Shown here in pieces: positions 1 to 8,958 of a stretch of 29,460 bases of DNA. A program made the translations under genes and the position numbers. Under the pieces are notes generated by a model that was not told where the DNA came from, made no database searches, and was given only the letters and a program-made list of their open reading frames with translations. The stretch spans positions 1-29,460 of the IMG/VR virus record IMGVR_UViG_3300032006_000058; one strand, 5' to 3'. The stretch comes from a virus. Numbering within the stretch: position 1 is the first letter of the stretch; each line of letters opens with the position of its first letter.

Positions 1-1778
1 ATGCGGTTACTAGTGCGAAGATAGCAGATGATGCAGTTGGAAATGATCAGTTAGCTAGTGGCCTCACTTTAGGAGGAAATACTACAGCTACTATAGCAAC
101 AGCAGCACAACCGAATATAACTTCTCTGGGCACTCTTACAGCTCTGCAAGTTGATAATATTAATATTAACGGTAATACAATTTCCAATACAGATACAAAT
201 GGAAATATAGTTATAACTGCTAATGGAACAGGAAATGTTAATGTAAATACAGATGTTTTCGCTATACAAGGAACAGAAGGAGAATCCGCCACTTTGGCAC
301 TACAAGCTGATGAAGCTGATGATGCAGGAGACGGATGGAAACTTACACATAATACTAACAATACACTTAGTATTAAAAATGATATATCAGGCTCTGAAGT
401 AGATCATATGACTTTTACTCCTCACGCCACGGTAGCTAGTTCAACAGTAACTATACCAGGAAAAGTCGGTATAGGTGCTACTTCTTTAACAAGAGAACTA
501 ACAGTCCAAGAAAATGGACAGTCAGATATTTCTATTGTTGCTGCAACGAATCAATATGGTCAACTTTTATTTGGAGACACAGATGCAGATAACAAAGGCA
601 TCGTTGCATATAATAATACTACTGATATATTAGAAATATGGACTTCGGGTTCTGCAAGAATGAGTATTGATTCTGGCGGTCATATAGGTATAAAAACTCA
701 AACGAGAGAAGATGGAAGTACTGCAATGGCTTTTCCTCTTACTATTACTGGTGCAAACGACGGTGGAAATATTATTGAAGCACATAGAACGGCTAATTCA
801 AAAGTGCAACTGTATATGTCCACTGGAGGAATAAGCTATCTGGATGTTAGCGGAACTGCTCCACAATTAAAGATTAGAACAAGTGGTACAGACAGAGTAA
901 ATATACATGAGTCAAATGGTTATGTAGGATTGGTAGGCTCAAGCGATGTGCGTTTAACTTTAAGCTCTAATGGTACAGAAGGAACAAACAGCGCTCCTTT
1001 TGTAAGAGGAAATAGTGCTGGATTGAGTTTAAACACTGGATCGGGTGACTTCATGATGGAGTTTAACGGTACAGAAAAATTTAAAATTGATAGCTCCGGT
1101 AGAATGTACCTTTCAGGAAGCTCTGCTACACCAGGAAGTGCTGCCGAAGAATCTTTTATTTATCACGATAATTCTGGAGCAACAGCACTCTGTTTAGGTT
1201 CAAACTACGAAAGTACAAGTGCTCAAATTCGCTTTATGAATAATACAGACGTTCTAGGCGCAATGACAGGAAGTACAGCCGCAGTTTCAAGATTTACTTG
1301 GGGTAGAACAAGTGATAGTGTAAGTTCAAATGGATTTCAATGTAACGGAACTGGATCAGTATATGCTAGTACTTCTAACAGTAATAATTCTTATCATTAT
1401 TATAACACTTCTACTAGCGGTTATGTATTTTATGTAACTGCTTCGGGTTCGGTTGCACGAGTTTCTGAAAGTACTATTTCGGATCAGCGAATGAAGAAAA
1501 ATATAGTAGATATTCCTGAAGGGTTAAGTACTATAAAAGCTTTGCGTCCAGTAAAATTTGATTGGAATGAAACTGCTCCTTCAAGAGAAACAAATGTACG
1601 AGGATTTATAGCACAAGAAGTAGAAAAAGTAATGCCAAGTTTAGTAGGCGATTTTTTAAGCGATAAAATTTCTGACGCAAAATCCGTTAAATCAGGAGAG
1701 CTAATTCCAGTACTCGTTAAAGCAATTCAAGAACTTTCCGCAGAAGTAGAAAGCCTCAAGGAGAAGTTAAATGGCTAA
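1..1778 (+). CDS. Tail fibre protein with C-terminal peptidase S74 domain (5' end outside window)
   Basis: Reading is open from base 3 with no stop, so the gene starts upstream of the window. The TTG at 294 is only the first internal start-like codon. Bases 99-146 encode a TAAQPNITSLGTLTAL repeat typical of marine phage fibres, preceded by an IADDAV-type motif. The middle is Ser/Gly/Thr/Asn-rich with beta-type repeats (VGIG, SARMSIDSGGHIGI). From about base 1479 the C-terminus is an S74 intramolecular chaperone domain. The Ser codon at 1479 starts the motif SDQRMK, giving the Ser and Lys (+5) of the self-cleavage dyad, followed by the GFIAQEVE segment and a terminal coiled coil. By family knowledge this domain folds the trimer and then cuts itself off. 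The protein is probably a receptor-binding fibre. It abuts the next fibre gene (8-base overlap), which has an AAGGAG site. Confidence 0.85.
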   Translation, partial: AVTSAKIADDAVGNDQLASGLTLGGNTTATIATAAQPNITSLGTLTALQVDNININGNTISNTDTNGNIVITANGTGNVNVNTDVFAIQGTEGESATLALQADEADDAGDGWKLTHNTNNTLSIKNDISGSEVDHMTFTPHATVASSTVTIPGKVGIGATSLTRELTVQENGQSDISIVAATNQYGQLLFGDTDADNKGIVAYNNTTDILEIWTSGSARMSIDSGGHIGIKTQTREDGSTAMAFPLTITGANDGGNIIEAHRTANSKVQLYMSTGGISYLDVSGTAPQLKIRTSGTDRVNIHESNGYVGLVGSSDVRLTLSSNGTEGTNSAPFVRGNSAGLSLNTGSGDFMMEFNGTEKFKIDSSGRMYLSGSSATPGSAAEESFIYHDNSGATALCLGSNYESTSAQIRFMNNTDVLGAMTGSTAAVSRFTWGRTSDSVSSNGFQCNGTGSVYASTSNSNNSYHYYNTSTSGYVFYVTASGSVARVSESTISDQRMKKNIVDIPEGLSTIKALRPVKFDWNETAPSRETNVRGFIAQEVEKVMPSLVGDFLSDKISDAKSVKSGELIPVLVKAIQELSAEVESLKEKLNG

Positions 1779-3180
1779 ATCAATAAGTAGATACTTAGCA
1801 GATATATCAAGTACTTCTGGTGTGCTAGACGGTACACTATCTACTGCCGCTCAAACAAATATAACTTCATTAGGTACACTAAGTTCTTTAACTGTAAGCG
1901 GCTCTGCGGCTATGACTTTAACAACTGCCGCACAACCGAATATAACTTCAGTTGGTACATTAAGTTCTTTGTCTACAAGTGGTAATATTTCTATTACGGG
2001 GTCTAACAATGAGTTAAGGCTGTATGAAGGAGCAAACTATGTAGGATTTGAAGCTCCTGCATTAAGTGCGGATAAAATTTGGGTTTTACCTGCGGCAGAC
2101 GGAAGTAGTGGACAAGCTTTAATAACAGATGGAAGCGGTAATTTATCTTTTGCCGCAGGCGGAAAGTCAACAGAAGAAATACAAGATATTGTAGGAGCAA
2201 TGTTTACAAGTAATACAGAAACAAGAGGCTCTCTCACTTATCAAGATGGAGATGGAACAATAGATTTAGTAGTTGATGATATGACTGCTGTTACAACTAT
2301 AAATAATAATGCAAACAATAAAGTTATAACCGGAAGTGGTACTGCAAATACTTTAGAAGCAGAAGGGAATCTTACTTTTGATGGCACTACTTTAGCTCTA
2401 GCGCAGGCTTATCTGTCTCATCCTACTGCTTATACATATCAAACATTAAAAGTACAAAATGATGGAGGAGACCAAGTATGTATCGATCTTCATAGAGATA
2501 ACGGAACTAAAGTTGGTACTTTTTATGGTAATACTAGTCATGAACAAGGATTTTTAAGTTCAACATACGGTTGGGTATTAAAAGTAGACAATAGTGGAAA
2601 TGTCATGCCCACAGGATATATAGGATTAGGAGGTTCGGCAAGTCCCTCCAACAATTGTCAACTTTCACATCCTTCAACAAGTTCTTGGCAAACCTTAAAG
2701 ATTAAAAATGCTGATGATACTAGTCAATGCGCAATCGAACTGCACAGTAGTCAAGATACTAAACGATGTATAGTTTATGGAGCTACTGATTATTATGGAT
2801 TTTTAACTCAATCAGCAGGTTGGAGTTGGAAAGGAGATAGCAGCGGTAACTGGATTGCAACAGCAAACGTTACAGCATATTCAGATATTAGACTAAAAGA
2901 AAAAGTAAATACTATTCCAAACGCACTTGAAAAAGTAACAAAATTAAGAGGAGTAGAGTATACTCGAATCAGTACACAAGAAAGAGAAATCGGAGTTATA
3001 GCACAAGAAGTAAAAGAAATAGTTCCTGAATTAGTAACTATTACAGATGGTAGAACTGAGGCAGATCCAGACGCTTTACAAGATCTACATACAATGAAAT
3101 ACCAAAATACGGTAGGCTTATTAATTGAAGCAATAAAAGAACTCAAAGCAGAAGTTGATGAGTTGAAGGGAAATAAGTAA
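1771..3180 (+). CDS. Tail fibre protein with peptidase S74 domain
   Basis: 469 residues. The ATG follows AAGGAG within the end of the preceding gene. The N-terminus carries two copies of the TAAQ(T/P)NITS(L/V)GTLSSL repeat (1843-1890 and 1924-1971). An LPAADGSSGQALITDGSG linker (about residues 106-125) follows, like that in the 1010-residue fibre. Two related shaft segments each contain a SHPxxxxxQTLK(V/I)(Q/K)N motif, at about residues 214-226 and 299-313, which looks like an internal duplication. The S74 domain starts at Ser371 in SDIRLK (Lys376), with GVIAQEVKEIVPELV and a terminal coiled-coil heptad stretch. The expected role is a trimeric fibre whose last 99 residues are released after folding. 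The stop overlaps the next ATG (TAATG). Confidence 0.85.
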   Translation: MAKSISRYLADISSTSGVLDGTLSTAAQTNITSLGTLSSLTVSGSAAMTLTTAAQPNITSVGTLSSLSTSGNISITGSNNELRLYEGANYVGFEAPALSADKIWVLPAADGSSGQALITDGSGNLSFAAGGKSTEEIQDIVGAMFTSNTETRGSLTYQDGDGTIDLVVDDMTAVTTINNNANNKVITGSGTANTLEAEGNLTFDGTTLALAQAYLSHPTAYTYQTLKVQNDGGDQVCIDLHRDNGTKVGTFYGNTSHEQGFLSSTYGWVLKVDNSGNVMPTGYIGLGGSASPSNNCQLSHPSTSSWQTLKIKNADDTSQCAIELHSSQDTKRCIVYGATDYYGFLTQSAGWSWKGDSSGNWIATANVTAYSDIRLKEKVNTIPNALEKVTKLRGVEYTRISTQEREIGVIAQEVKEIVPELVTITDGRTEADPDALQDLHTMKYQNTVGLLIEAIKELKAEVDELKGNK

Positions 3181-3374
3181 TGCATATTAGTTATTGTAGT
3201 AGAACAGACCCTGGTAGTGATCGACCTCCCCAAATAGTTGTTCATTATTTACACGATGATGGAAGTATAGAAAAAGAGGTTATAATTACAAGGTCTAGCT
3301 TTGATGCTACCCATTCTACGGAACTAGAAAGAGCGCTTCATCACGCTATTTTTGGTGTAGGAGATCTCCCCTAA
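3180..3374 (+). CDS. Small protein of unknown function in the fibre operon
   Basis: 64 residues. It is coupled to the fibre gene upstream by a TAATG junction, with AAGGGA about nine bases before the ATG, and to the next gene by another TAATG. The N-terminal half reads as a short beta segment (PPQIVVHYLHDDGSIEKEV) and the C-terminal half as a helix (ELERALHHAIFG). No known family is recognised. Coupling to both neighbours supports it being translated. Its place between two structural genes suggests a fibre accessory or assembly role, but that is inference. Confidence 0.6.
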   Translation: MHISYCSRTDPGSDRPPQIVVHYLHDDGSIEKEVIITRSSFDATHSTELERALHHAIFGVGDLP

Positions 3375-3940
3375 TGCCAAATCTAGTAAGATCGAGTGGA
3401 TCACTTAAATTAGCAAAAACTGGTGCCTCTTACTCAGGGTCTCTACCGCAACTTAGAGAAGACTTTGAGAGTGTATTTTTTGATACATATTATGGCTCTC
3501 AAAATAGTGTTTCTATGTCTTCGTTATATAGAACTTCCGGTACGGGAGATTTAACAGGACTTAGTTGGGGAGGAAATTGGTATGAAGGAGTATCTGGTTA
3601 TTCAACTTTAAATTACTATTATTCTAAATTTGGAGATCCCACATACACCAGTACTAATTATCTTGTTCGAAGAAGTCACTCGAGCCCTTATCCTAATCAG
3701 TTTTATTGGCAGGGTACCTTAATTGGAACAGCAAATGCAAGCAGTTCTTCTTCTAATGATATGCATTTACTGACAACAGGTGGGTATACTTATTCAAGAG
3801 GGGCATATCAGTATAATGATGGAACTTACTCTTATTACGGTATTGCAAAAGAAGAATCTAATTCGAATATTCCTACAAGCGGAGCAATTAGTATGGGCAT
3901 GTTTTACGGAAAGGGTCCTTTAAGACACTCATATAATTAG
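3374..3940 (+). CDS. Tyr/Ser/Gly-rich putative virion or tail-tip protein
   Basis: 188 residues, very rich in Ser, Tyr and Gly, with no ITSLGTL or VGIGT repeats, so it is not built like its neighbours. The N-terminus (MPNLVRSSGSLKLAKTGAS) and the C-terminal IPTSGAISMGMFYGKG resemble short motifs that recur in marine phage tail proteins (IPxSGxISxxxFYG). The middle contains aromatic strands and a run of Ser (NASSSSSNDMH). There is no signal peptide or membrane segment. The composition suggests an extended, surface-exposed structural protein, perhaps a small tip or decoration protein. The start is at a TAATG junction with AGGAG ten bases upstream. Function unproven. Confidence 0.6.
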   Translation: MPNLVRSSGSLKLAKTGASYSGSLPQLREDFESVFFDTYYGSQNSVSMSSLYRTSGTGDLTGLSWGGNWYEGVSGYSTLNYYYSKFGDPTYTSTNYLVRRSHSSPYPNQFYWQGTLIGTANASSSSSNDMHLLTTGGYTYSRGAYQYNDGTYSYYGIAKEESNSNIPTSGAISMGMFYGKGPLRHSYN

Positions 3941-3950
3941 GAGCAACTAA

Positions 3951-6900
3951 ATGGCATTAACAAAAGTATCAGCAGCGATGTTCAGTACAGCCGCACAGAC
4001 TTCAGATTTAAATCTGGACGATGGTACGCTGTTTATTGACTCGTCTGAAAATAAAGTAGCAATCGGAAATACAGCTCCTGCAGAAGCATTAGATATTACA
4101 GGAAATTTAACTCTGCGCTCAAGAGGATATGTAAAATTACAAGACGCCTCTGGAGGTCAGTTTGTTGCTTTAAGAGCACCTGCTACAGTAAGTAGTAGTG
4201 TTACTTGGAGCTTACCCGCTGCTGATGGTTCAAGTGGTCAATCTCTAGTCACCGATGGCTCCGGAGCACTAACTTGGCAGACAAATTATTTATCTGTATC
4301 TGCTGGAACTGGAGTAACGGTTTCAAGTAATACAATTTCAATCGGACAAGCAGTAGCTACGAGTGATTCTCCGACTTTTACAAACTTAACACTTTCTGGA
4401 AATCTTACAGTAAATGGATCTACAGTAACTAATTCAGCTACGAATACCACTATTGAAGACCTACTTATAGAGCTAGGGACAGGAACAAGTGGAAGCCCTT
4501 CAAGTGACGCAGGTATAGTAATCGAAAGAGGTTCTTCGGATAATGTATTTATGGGCTGGGACGAGAGTGCTGATGTAATTGTACTTGGCACAGGTTCCTT
4601 TACTGGAGCAAGCTCTGGAAATCTGACTATTACTCCTGCAACATTACATATAGGAAGTATTGGTATAGGCAACGCATCTCCGGATGTATCATTAGATATT
4701 GGAAGTAAAACAGACGCTATACACCTTCCCGTTGGTACAACAGCACAAAGGCCGGGATCTCCTGCAGCAGGATATTTTCGTTATAATAGCACATTAAGTA
4801 AGTTTGAGGGCTATACTACTGCATGGGGAGAAATCGGTGGAGGAGGTTCTAATAGTATAGTAACCGATACCTTTACAGGAAACGGGTCTACTGTTGATTT
4901 TACACTTTCATCCGCAATGTCAAGTGTAAATAACTTGATAGTATTCGTAGATGGAGTTTACCAAAATCCTGAGGCTTACTCTCTTCCAGCATCTACAACA
5001 CTTAGATTTAGTGCGGCTCCTGCAAATAGTCGTAAAATAGTAGCATATGGAATAACAGGCGTTGTAACTGGCTCAAACTTAAATATTGATAGCTTTACGG
5101 GCGATGGATCTGATCTAACTTTTACACTCAGTATTACTCCAGTAAATGAAAACAACACATTAGTATATGTTGGTGGTGTTTATCAGCAAAAATCAGTATA
5201 TAGTGTTAGTGGTACTACTTTAACTTTTGGAAGTGGAAATGCTCCGCCAAACGGAGCAAGCATTGAAGTAGCTACTTTTAATCAAACAGATATAAATGTT
5301 CCAGTAGATAATACAATTACTACTGTGAAGATAGTAAATGATGCAGTAACCGCAGATAAGATAGTAGATAACATAGCACTGCCAGGTAATATAACTACTA
5401 CTGGCACATTAACTCCTACAGGAGTTTTAACCGCAAACGCGGGTGTAGTGGTAGATAACATTACAATAGATGGAACGGAGATTGATCTTTCTTCTGGTGA
5501 CTTAATAATAGACGTTGCGGGAGATATTACTCTTGATGCTGGCGGTGCCGAGATTAACTTTAAAGATGACACGGTACTATTTGGTCAGTTTCAAAAGTTT
5601 TCAGATAATTTTAATATTAAGTCTACCATCTCGGATGGAGATTTAGTTTTTCAAGGAAATGATGGTGGTTCTACTATCAATGCTCTCATTCTTGATATGT
5701 CAGACGAAGGAAAGGCTACTTTTAATAGCGGTATAGTTTCTACAGGAGCACTAATTAGAGCTGCCGCTAGCGGTGCTACTGCAGATGCCGGTGCTGACGA
5801 CCTAGTTGTTGAAAACTCTAGCAATGCTGGTATATCCATACTATCAGGAGCAAGCTCTAGTGGGGCTATTTATTTCGGAGATAGTGGTTCTGCTTATGAT
5901 GGCTATATACAATACGATCAAACAAATAGAAAATTTAATTTTATAACTGCTACAAGCGGTGGAATAAGCATTGACTCCTCTGGTAACCTTCTTCCTACAG
6001 TAAATAACACCATGTCTTTAGGTTCTTCAGGTGCTCGCTACTATCAAGTATGGGCAGGTACAAATATGATTTCTCCTACATACATAGCAACAGGAAATGT
6101 CGCTACAGGAGGATACCAGTTAACAAATACAGGTGGAGACGGAAAACCTGCTCTTACTTCTGACGCAAATAATTGGACAATTATACGTCCGGTAGCTTCT
6201 GGTGCAGATGTTGCTATAAATAACTTTGCAAATACAGCAAATCTATTTACAATTACAGATGAAGGAAACGTAGGATTAAATGAAAATACTCCTACTTCTT
6301 ACTATTCTAAAACTTTTCAAATAAATGGTAGTGGAAATACTTCAGCGATTAAGATGACAAATACCTCGACGGGAAATGCAAATAATCGAGGACATGATAT
6401 TGGTTCAGATGTAGCGGACCTTAGACTTGTAAATAGAGAAGCAAATGGTCATATTCAGCTCTATACTACCGCAGTACAGGATACGACTATACTTGCACTT
6501 GATGCAATGGAAGACGGACAAGTACGAATGCCTAAAAATGCAACATTTGAAGCTTCTGGTTCTGGAGGTTGGACAAGTGATTTATCAACTCAGTGGCACG
6601 GACTTATTGATACAGAAAGACACGATGCTAACGGAGATTTTGATAACACAAACGGAAGATTTACAGCTCCTCATGATGGGTATTACATACTTACAATGAG
6701 TGTTTATGCTAACAAAAACACAACCACTGCATCAGGTGGTTATATGCATCCAGCAATATGGATAAATGGTGCGTATAGTTGGATGGGAGGAAGCAGTCCT
6801 TATACAATATTTGGAAGTGCAGCCTCAAATCATTCCGTTGCGGGCTATCCAGATGGAGTTACAATTACTCGAACAATCTATATGGCATCTGGAGACTATG

Positions 6901-6983
6901 CAGAAGCTAAACTATACGTTAACGGTACTTTCAGAATTTATCAAAATTACAACTACTTCGCCGGTGGTTACCTAGGAGGATAA
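3951..6983 (+). CDS. Large tail fibre protein with C1q-like C-terminal domain
   Basis: 1010 residues, the largest gene here, with ATG after TTAGGAG. Visible layout: an N-terminal VAIGNTAPAEALDITG repeat and an LPAADGSSGQ linker, then a segment ending in LPVGTTAQRPGSPAAGYFRY. Next come two tandem repeats of about 65 residues at residues 305-368 and 380-444, each with FTG(N/D)GS...FTLS...VYVGGVYQ-type strands. A DNAVTADKIVDN-like joint follows, then the shared GDLxIDVAGDI module (residues 516-593), and finally a C1q-like jelly-roll from about residue 865 (NGRFTAPHDGYYILTMSVY). By family knowledge C1q-like folds are trimeric and bind ligands, so the C-terminus is the likely receptor-binding tip. 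The small HCNEK gene follows directly. Confidence 0.85.
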   Translation: MALTKVSAAMFSTAAQTSDLNLDDGTLFIDSSENKVAIGNTAPAEALDITGNLTLRSRGYVKLQDASGGQFVALRAPATVSSSVTWSLPAADGSSGQSLVTDGSGALTWQTNYLSVSAGTGVTVSSNTISIGQAVATSDSPTFTNLTLSGNLTVNGSTVTNSATNTTIEDLLIELGTGTSGSPSSDAGIVIERGSSDNVFMGWDESADVIVLGTGSFTGASSGNLTITPATLHIGSIGIGNASPDVSLDIGSKTDAIHLPVGTTAQRPGSPAAGYFRYNSTLSKFEGYTTAWGEIGGGGSNSIVTDTFTGNGSTVDFTLSSAMSSVNNLIVFVDGVYQNPEAYSLPASTTLRFSAAPANSRKIVAYGITGVVTGSNLNIDSFTGDGSDLTFTLSITPVNENNTLVYVGGVYQQKSVYSVSGTTLTFGSGNAPPNGASIEVATFNQTDINVPVDNTITTVKIVNDAVTADKIVDNIALPGNITTTGTLTPTGVLTANAGVVVDNITIDGTEIDLSSGDLIIDVAGDITLDAGGAEINFKDDTVLFGQFQKFSDNFNIKSTISDGDLVFQGNDGGSTINALILDMSDEGKATFNSGIVSTGALIRAAASGATADAGADDLVVENSSNAGISILSGASSSGAIYFGDSGSAYDGYIQYDQTNRKFNFITATSGGISIDSSGNLLPTVNNTMSLGSSGARYYQVWAGTNMISPTYIATGNVATGGYQLTNTGGDGKPALTSDANNWTIIRPVASGADVAINNFANTANLFTITDEGNVGLNENTPTSYYSKTFQINGSGNTSAIKMTNTSTGNANNRGHDIGSDVADLRLVNREANGHIQLYTTAVQDTTILALDAMEDGQVRMPKNATFEASGSGGWTSDLSTQWHGLIDTERHDANGDFDNTNGRFTAPHDGYYILTMSVYANKNTTTASGGYMHPAIWINGAYSWMGGSSPYTIFGSAASNHSVAGYPDGVTITRTIYMASGDYAEAKLYVNGTFRIYQNYNYFAGGYLGG
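5496..5729 (+). repeat. Shared fibre module, copy 1 (in the 1010-residue fibre)
   Basis: Encodes residues 516-593. Pattern: GDLIIDVAGDITLDAGG, then INFKDDTVLFGQ, GNDGGSTINALILDMS and ATFNS. The same order of blocks occurs at 7381-7611 and 9084-9317. In this fibre it lies mid-protein, whereas in the other two it starts at residue 43. Confidence 0.75.
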
Positions 6984-6984
6984 A

Positions 6985-7245
6985 ATGGCAAATTATACAA
7001 TAACATTAACAGACGCACAAGTCAAAGCACTAGAAACAGTGATAATTGATATAGAAGACTGGATAGAACATCAAGGCAAATCTCGTGCTTTAAAAGCTCA
7101 AAAACAGATTTCACAGCTTTTACTTACTCATTGTAATGAAAAAAATATAGCAATGGCACAAGGGCTTGATGCACAAGTAGACCAAGCATATACTTTAGGT
7201 TTAGTGAAAAAAGCAAGCTCAGAAGCGCCTCCCCGCCCGGACTAG
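6985..7245 (+). CDS. HCNEK small protein A, paralogue of the gene at 12478; candidate fibre accessory protein
   Basis: 86 residues, with ATG preceded by CTAGGAGGAT, one base after the fibre stop. The N-terminus MANYTITLTDAQVKALE resembles short helical proteins of unknown function seen in marine phages. Residues 42-77 match residues 43-78 of the protein at 12478-12762 (20 of 36 identical by hand alignment), including HCNEK, a following IA.A.G and QAY. The protein looks mostly helical and soluble. It lies immediately after a C1q-tipped fibre and before a fibre gene, which fits a fibre-specific assembly factor or a structural adaptor. No biochemical function can be read from the sequence. Confidence 0.7.
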   Translation: MANYTITLTDAQVKALETVIIDIEDWIEHQGKSRALKAQKQISQLLLTHCNEKNIAMAQGLDAQVDQAYTLGLVKKASSEAPPRPD

Positions 7246-7254
7246 GAGTAAATA

Positions 7255-8958
7255 ATGGCACTAACAACCATACCATCAGAATTATCATCAGTATCAGGAA
7301 TCGCAGATTCTTCTGACGCTACAGCTATAACTATTGATTCTAGCGAGAACGTTACTTTTGCCGGTAATATCCTTAAAACAGGCGATTTAACTGTCGATGT
7401 GAGTGGAGATATAACTCTTGATGCTGACGGTGGAGATATAAACTTTAAAGACGGAGGCACCTTATTTGGTCAGATTTCAAATTCGTCTGGGCTTTATTTA
7501 GTTTCTAATGTCTCTGATGCAGATATATTTATTCGTGGAAATGATGGTGGCAGCTATGTTAACGCTCTCACTTTTGATATGTCAGCAGCAGGAGCGGCAG
7601 CGTTTAATAGTTATATAACTTCTACAGCAGTTTATGGTAAAGATGATGGGAATACTGGTATCCAGTTTGATGGATCTGACGTTATCACTTTACATACTGG
7701 TGGTGCGGAGAGGATGCGTTTTGATAGTGCTGGAAAAGTAGGAATAGGCGTCGATCCTGACACTTTACTTCATGTTAAACACGCTGGTGGTAGCTTTGAT
7801 GAGGTAGCAAGACTTACAGCTGTAGCAAACTCCGCTAATGATGGGGCCTTCTTAGGGTTTCATGGAAACTCAACTAGTAAATTTTATGGATTTATTGGTG
7901 GCTATGATATTGATACAAATAAAGGTGGTGTAAAAATTGGCGTTGGTAATGGTGAAACTGCTATTGCTGATTCGATGACCAAAATGACGATTGATAATAC
8001 TGGGAAAGTAGGAATAGGAACAACTCCAAGTGGAGCCACATTGCATGTTGTAAGTGCTGGAACTGGGGTAAAAGGAAGATTTAGTGACGGATCGTCAGAG
8101 ACTCTTGATATTGGTATCGATCTAGCAACTAACAATAACCATGCTTATATCGATCAGCCAAACTCAGGAATGATCCAGTTTAGAAGAGGTGGATCGCCTA
8201 AAGGACAATTAACTGCGGCGGATGACTGGGTTTTTGGAGGAGACTCCTATAATGGTGGGTATACAAATGGTTATCCAGCAACAAATATTTCTACAAGCTA
8301 TCGTTATTATTTTTTCTCCTCTGCAAACATGGATGCAAGATTCAATGCTCAAGGCAGCAATGGTGCCTATTTAGGACTATTTGGTGGTGCTACTCGTTTA
8401 AATAATGATGTAGGATACATGGTATTTGGTTCAAATACAAATGGTAACGGAGGCTCTTGGAGTGCTTACTTTAAGCATGTAGTTGGTAGTAATGCCGCCG
8501 TAGGACAATTAAGCGCGTATACTTGTGATGGTTCTTCTTGGTATGAAGTTTGGAGAGCACAATATACTGGAACTAATAAATTCTTAACTCATAATGGAGC
8601 AGTTGGAAATATCTCGTCTGACCAACGACTAAAAAAGAATATAAAAGATTTCTCTTATTCATTGGATGTTTTCAAAACTCTAAAGCCTAGAAACTTTGAA
8701 TGGATAAATACAGATCAACACGAAGAGGGTGTTCAGCAGGGATTTATAGCGCAAGAACTCCCTGATGATTTAAAGTTTGAGAATCCATTAGAAGAGAAAG
8801 TTATGTCTGGTAATACTGGACAAAAAATAGATAATCCAGACTTAGAACTGATTCCAGACAAAGGTGCGCTATCAAGTGCTTTAGGATCACAAGATGCTAT
8901 GTACGTTTCAGTTATTCAACAACTAATAGCAAGAATAGAAGCATTGGAGGCTAAATAA
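7255..8958 (+). CDS. Tail fibre protein with peptidase S74 domain
   Basis: 567 residues, ATG after CTAGGAGT. The first 45 residues contain GIADSSDATAITID, shared with the last fibre (12766). The GDLxVDVSGDI module follows at residues 43-119, shared with two other fibres. The shaft has two repeats of the type (A)ERMRFDSAGKVGIG...LLHV and MTIDNTGKVGIGTTPSGATLHV. The S74 domain starts at Ser455 in SDQRLK (Lys460), with QQGFIAQELP and a final helix QQLIARIEALEAK. It should fold as a trimer, with self-cleavage before Ser455 releasing about 113 residues. The stop overlaps the next ATG by one base (TAATG). Confidence 0.85.
   Translation: MALTTIPSELSSVSGIADSSDATAITIDSSENVTFAGNILKTGDLTVDVSGDITLDADGGDINFKDGGTLFGQISNSSGLYLVSNVSDADIFIRGNDGGSYVNALTFDMSAAGAAAFNSYITSTAVYGKDDGNTGIQFDGSDVITLHTGGAERMRFDSAGKVGIGVDPDTLLHVKHAGGSFDEVARLTAVANSANDGAFLGFHGNSTSKFYGFIGGYDIDTNKGGVKIGVGNGETAIADSMTKMTIDNTGKVGIGTTPSGATLHVVSAGTGVKGRFSDGSSETLDIGIDLATNNNHAYIDQPNSGMIQFRRGGSPKGQLTAADDWVFGGDSYNGGYTNGYPATNISTSYRYYFFSSANMDARFNAQGSNGAYLGLFGGATRLNNDVGYMVFGSNTNGNGGSWSAYFKHVVGSNAAVGQLSAYTCDGSSWYEVWRAQYTGTNKFLTHNGAVGNISSDQRLKKNIKDFSYSLDVFKTLKPRNFEWINTDQHEEGVQQGFIAQELPDDLKFENPLEEKVMSGNTGQKIDNPDLELIPDKGALSSALGSQDAMYVSVIQQLIARIEALEAK
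7297..7365 (+). repeat. Conserved N-terminal coding block GIADSSDATAITID, copy 1
   Basis: 69 bases that match 12805-12873 at 62 positions by hand count, with a central run of 24 identical bases. The copy begins at residue 15 of the 567-residue fibre. The flanking bases diverge immediately, so this is a short shared block rather than a duplication of the whole gene. Confidence 0.8.
7381..7611 (+). repeat. Shared fibre module, copy 2 (in the 567-residue fibre)
   Basis: Encodes residues 43-119: GDLTVDVSGDITLDADGG, INFKDGGTLFGQ, GNDGGSYVNALTFDMS and AAFNS. It is alignable end to end with the copies at 5496 and 9084. Confidence 0.75.

Noticed and set aside
294-296. TTG at 294 as the true start of the first fibre gene
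   Set aside because: The frame is open to the window edge and the upstream codons encode a typical fibre N-terminal repeat, so the gene begins outside the window.
47-361. Minus-strand open frames opposite the fibre genes (also near 4286-4672, 5282-5572, 7902-8135, 9245-9541)
   Set aside because: They are antisense to repeat-rich fibre genes, have low-complexity Val/Ile/Pro/Ser translations and lack ribosome sites. The open frames arise from the biased codon use of the coding strand.
1479-1778. Endosialidase or depolymerase activity in the S74 fibres
   Set aside because: S74 is a folding and self-cleavage domain found on many fibres. No sialidase or lyase catalytic motif is visible upstream of it.
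99-1971. ITSLGTL-type repeats considered as a CRISPR or regulatory DNA repeat array
   Set aside because: The repeats are in frame inside fibre genes, vary at synonymous positions and have no regular spacer pattern. They are protein repeats.
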